From the NCBI GenBank assembly GCA_025453555.1, contig JALOQC010000007.1, forward strand, positions 1 to 34,409: DNA of 34,409 nt, read 5' to 3'. Below are positions 31,783 to 34,409 of the stretch, in pieces. This DNA is from Myxococcota bacterium. GTDB taxonomy: Bacteria; Myxococcota_A; Polyangia; Polyangiales; Houyiibacteriaceae. Numbering within the stretch: the stretch's first letter is position 1; each line of letters starts with the position of its first letter. The notes beneath the pieces are model-generated. The model was given only the letters and a program-made list of their open reading frames with translations, ran no database searches and was not told the origin of the DNA. The position numbers were made by a program, and so were the translations under genes.

Positions 31783-34409
31783 TCAGTAGCAGGCAGGCGC
31801 GCCGGGCGATGGCGGGACGGCGTCTCGTATGCACTCGCAAGCTGGATGGGCGACCCGATGAGACGTGGGGGCCGGTTGTGTCTCGAGCTCGAGCACGAGG
31901 ACGAGCTCATGAACTCCCGCGAAACGTGGCAGAGGTCGGCCCTGATGGGTGTAGGTGGCCGCGATTCGCTGGAAGGTGATGGGGGTCAGAGGGGAGACGC
32001 CTGCGACCGGAACGGGGACCGTGGGGGTTGCAGAGGCGGAAGCGAGCGTGCTGATGGCGTCGACCGACTCCAGCCGCTCCATCGGTACCGTCAGGCTCCT
32101 CCACGAGTTCAGGACGGTCGTTCCGCCGAGCGGATAGGAGTCCGCGATCGTGAGCACGGTCTGCGAGTGAGTTTCCCTCGGGGAACCGAACGGGGTGAAG
32201 CCGAGAATCGGCTGCTGCGGCGCCACGATCGCGTTCAAGGTCGACGGCGGCGCGGAGACCAATTGCGGGCCCGCCAGAGCCACCCGCATCCGACGCAGAA
32301 CGGGAGACGCATCGTTTTGACAGCTGAGCTGATGCAGCCGGGCATTGGCGAACTGGCCGTCGGTGAGCGTCTCACGAGCGTAGAGGTCGTAGGGAGACAG
32401 CGCGATCGTGACCGGCCGTTCGTTCAGCAACGCGTCCCACACCGCAGCGGCGCGTGCCTCGTCGACGCGAACCGCTCCCGAACGGTACGTAAACTCTTCG
32501 TCGGGGTTGCGGCCGGTCGCGATCTCGCTCTCCGTCATCGTGTTCAGCGGGCGGGGGAACGACACTGCAACCCAATGGGGGGTCGGCGGTGGCGGTTGCG
32601 AACCGTCGGGCAGCGTCAGCGGTTCGACGACTCGGATCTCTGCGTTCACCGCGCTGGCGAACGTTCGCAAGTCCGTGGTGACCACGTCGTACCGCTCGTC
32701 GGGCTGTAGGTTCAGCAGTCGGGTCACCTCCCCCCGAGTCGCGAGGCTGGTGCGTACCGCCGGATACCAGGTCCGCAGCAACGGCGCGACGAAGTGGGAG
32801 AGGGTCCGCGCGAGCCGCGCGTGGTCGTCGTCGTTCGCTTCCGCGACGGCGTGCAGGTGACGCACGCTCCACCCCGCGTAGGAGCCGAGTCGGACCTCGT
32901 CCCGCTCGGCGGCGGCGATCTGCGCGTTCACCAGAAGGAGCTCACCGCGACGCGCGTCTCGCTCGCGGCGGAGCCGGCCGAGGTGCGCGGACCGTTCGAG
33001 CCAGGTGAGCTCACGATCGAGCAGGAGCTCGAAGAGCACCCGGAGCGGAGCCGGGTAGTCGGTCACCGCGATCGGAGCTCCGTCGCTCGGGCCGAAGCTC
33101 GACATCGCGGTGACGGTCGCCGCGTTGCGAAGCGCGGACAGCTCGTTCGACAGCACCACGCCCCGCTCGGTCACGCCGGCGCGGGCGTCGCGGATGGAGG
33201 CGATCGCGGCCGCGAAGCGCTTCAGGAGCTGCCGTGCGAAGTTGCCCACCGGGCGTTGGTGCCGCACCTGCACGGTCAGCGCGTGCGAAGTGTCGTCGGC
33301 GCAGAGCGCGAGATCGTTCACGACCAGGTGCACGTCGGCCGCCACGTGGGGCGCGATGACCGTCGCGCCGTCCACCACGTCGACGTCCACGACGTGTCCA
33401 TGCAGCGGGTTGCCGGGCGCACGGACCGTGGTCACGGCGAGGAGCGCGCCGACCGGCGCGCGCGGGAACGGCGCCGTCTGAAGACGTAGACCACTCGAGA
33501 ACGAAGCCGCCTCGCGAGACTCGTTGCCGTTGGACGTCTCGGTGCTCGCGCTCGTGGACGTGCAGGCTTTCGCCGAGCCGATGTCGAAGCCGAAGATGCT
33601 GAAGCCTCCACCGATGCATGCTTCGGCATGAACTCCCGCGCTCGCGCTGTGCCTCGTCGCGGTGTAGTGGGAGCCGGTCGCGGAGAGCGAGTAGCCGCCA
33701 GAAGTCGTCAAGGCGGTGCCCATCACCATCGCACCGCTGGGGATCACGGAAGGCCCGTTTCCACTGCTCGCCAACGAGAATGCCTTCCTCGAAAGGGCGC
33801 ATGCGGGCGAGTACTGACCCGACGCTTGCACTACGACGTGATCGCCCGCCTCGACCGCGGTCGTGAGCGCGGCGACGTGCGGTTGCAGCGTGCGACCGGC
33901 CCGGAACGCGCCTTGGTCGCTCTCGAGCGCTCGTGCGTGGCTCGCGTCGACCCGCAGCGTGCACGCCGCCGCGTCGCCCGGCACCGCCGTGCAGCCGGTC
34001 GGCGGAGGGACGGCGACGAACGACGACGCGAGCACGCCTTCGAGACCCTCGAGGTGGTCCTCGATCGCCGCGAGCTGATCGTCGACGCTCACCCCTTGCG
34101 CGGCGTAGTTGGCTTGGATCTGCCCCTCGAGATCCTCGAGCTCCGCGACCAGGCGATCCTGTCGGAGCGCGAGCTGTTCCAAGGCGGCTTGGTTGTTGGT
34201 CTGGTTTTGGACCGCGCCGTACAGCTCCGAGACCTGGTTGCGCAGGGACGCAACGCTCGCGTGCGCTCGGTTCGTCTGATCCCCGAGGAGGGTCAGCACC
34301 TGCGCGCGCTTCTCGCGGTTGAGGCTCGTGTAGGCGACGTCGCCCGTGCCGAGGAAGAGACCCCGCGCGGCGTACGAGCTCCAGCGGGCGCGCGCGAGGC
34401 TCAGCGTGC
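31783..34409 (-). CDS. Unrecognised coiled-coil protein upstream of the RHS gene (N-terminus outside window)
   Basis: The frame is open to the window edge, so at least 874 residues and the start lie partly outside; the GTG at 34299 is only an internal codon. The visible N-terminal part is a heptad-like coiled coil (ASVASLRNQVSELYGAVQNQ, ALRQDRLVAELEDLEGQI). Next is a Gly/Ser/Thr-rich region with cysteines (GGGFSIFGFDIGSAKACTS). A second coiled-coil-like segment (LTWLERSAHLGRLRRERDAR, LLVNAQIAAAERDEV) and a beta-rich C-terminus follow (WVAVSFPRPLNTMTE, GGTTVLNSWRSLTVPMERL). The last 25 residues are Cys/Pro-rich. No family was recognised. It sits directly upstream of the Tc-B/C-like gene on the same strand, where TcA-type partners often lie; that link is speculation. 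Confidence 0.7.
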   Translation of the reverse strand, partial: TLSLARARWSSYAARGLFLGTGDVAYTSLNREKRAQVLTLLGDQTNRAHASVASLRNQVSELYGAVQNQTNNQAALEQLALRQDRLVAELEDLEGQIQANYAAQGVSVDDQLAAIEDHLEGLEGVLASSFVAVPPPTGCTAVPGDAAACTLRVDASHARALESDQGAFRAGRTLQPHVAALTTAVEAGDHVVVQASGQYSPACALSRKAFSLASSGNGPSVIPSGAMVMGTALTTSGGYSLSATGSHYTATRHSASAGVHAEACIGGGFSIFGFDIGSAKACTSTSASTETSNGNESREAASFSSGLRLQTAPFPRAPVGALLAVTTVRAPGNPLHGHVVDVDVVDGATVIAPHVAADVHLVVNDLALCADDTSHALTVQVRHQRPVGNFARQLLKRFAAAIASIRDARAGVTERGVVLSNELSALRNAATVTAMSSFGPSDGAPIAVTDYPAPLRVLFELLLDRELTWLERSAHLGRLRRERDARRGELLLVNAQIAAAERDEVRLGSYAGWSVRHLHAVAEANDDDHARLARTLSHFVAPLLRTWYPAVRTSLATRGEVTRLLNLQPDERYDVVTTDLRTFASAVNAEIRVVEPLTLPDGSQPPPPTPHWVAVSFPRPLNTMTESEIATGRNPDEEFTYRSGAVRVDEARAAAVWDALLNERPVTIALSPYDLYARETLTDGQFANARLHQLSCQNDASPVLRRMRVALAGPQLVSAPPSTLNAIVAPQQPILGFTPFGSPRETHSQTVLTIADSYPLGGTTVLNSWRSLTVPMERLESVDAISTLASASATPTVPVPVAGVSPLTPITFQRIAATYTHQGRPLPRFAGVHELVLVLELETQPAPTSHRVAHPACECIRDAVPPSPGAPACY

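Noticed and set aside
34297-34299. GTG as start of the last gene
   Set aside because: The frame continues without a stop to the window end, and the upstream codons look like coding sequence.

Overview
This is a very GC-rich window with GTG and TTG starts and dense lipoprotein signals. It carries an Omp85 protein with many POTRA-like repeats, myxobacterial-type degenerate VWA and thrombospondin-type-3 lipoproteins, a giant TPR protein and a Tc/RHS-type protein. Together these point to a Gram-negative member of the Myxococcota, most like the Polyangia (Sandaracinus-type). That assignment is inference from gene content and base composition; no rRNA or tRNA gene is present.

Layout. Positions 1-801 (+) are the 3' part of a succinylglutamate desuccinylase/aspartoacylase-family gene. 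From 842 to 5727 (-) lie a VWA-like lipoprotein, a large unknown lipoprotein, and a cytochrome c lipoprotein that overlaps a 7-TM protein by 4 bp. A Ca-binding-type lipoprotein (5763-6497, +) and a Ca/Na antiporter (6568-7542, -) follow. Next come an AlkX/YcaQ-like winged-helix glycosylase candidate and a large Omp85 protein, again overlapping by 4 bp. The 452-bp intergenic stretch upstream of the Omp85 gene holds three copies of a ~100-bp structured repeat. On the other side of it are a DegT/DnrJ-type aminotransferase and an ABC ATPase without a permease (+, 1-nt overlap).

From 14876 to 25521 everything is on the minus strand. A 1399-aa TPR membrane protein lies downstream of a five-gene block (lipoprotein, ABC ATPase, ABC-2 permease, GldG-like protein, DUF4340-like protein). 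All four junctions in that block are 4-bp overlaps and all four coupled starts are GTG or TTG. This looks like one translationally coupled Gld-like ABC system with its own lipoprotein. Two small envelope proteins lie upstream.

The last 9 kb holds a 1945-aa SpvB/TcdB-RHS protein with a markedly AT-richer 242-aa C-terminal tip, and an unrecognised coiled-coil protein running off the window.

Non-coding structure is unusually rich: an octamer array, a hexamer/dodecamer array, an in-gene 27-bp array, the 100-bp triple-hairpin repeat, and a 41-42-bp phased element upstream of the TPR gene. No CRISPR array, insertion sequence, rRNA or tRNA gene was seen.
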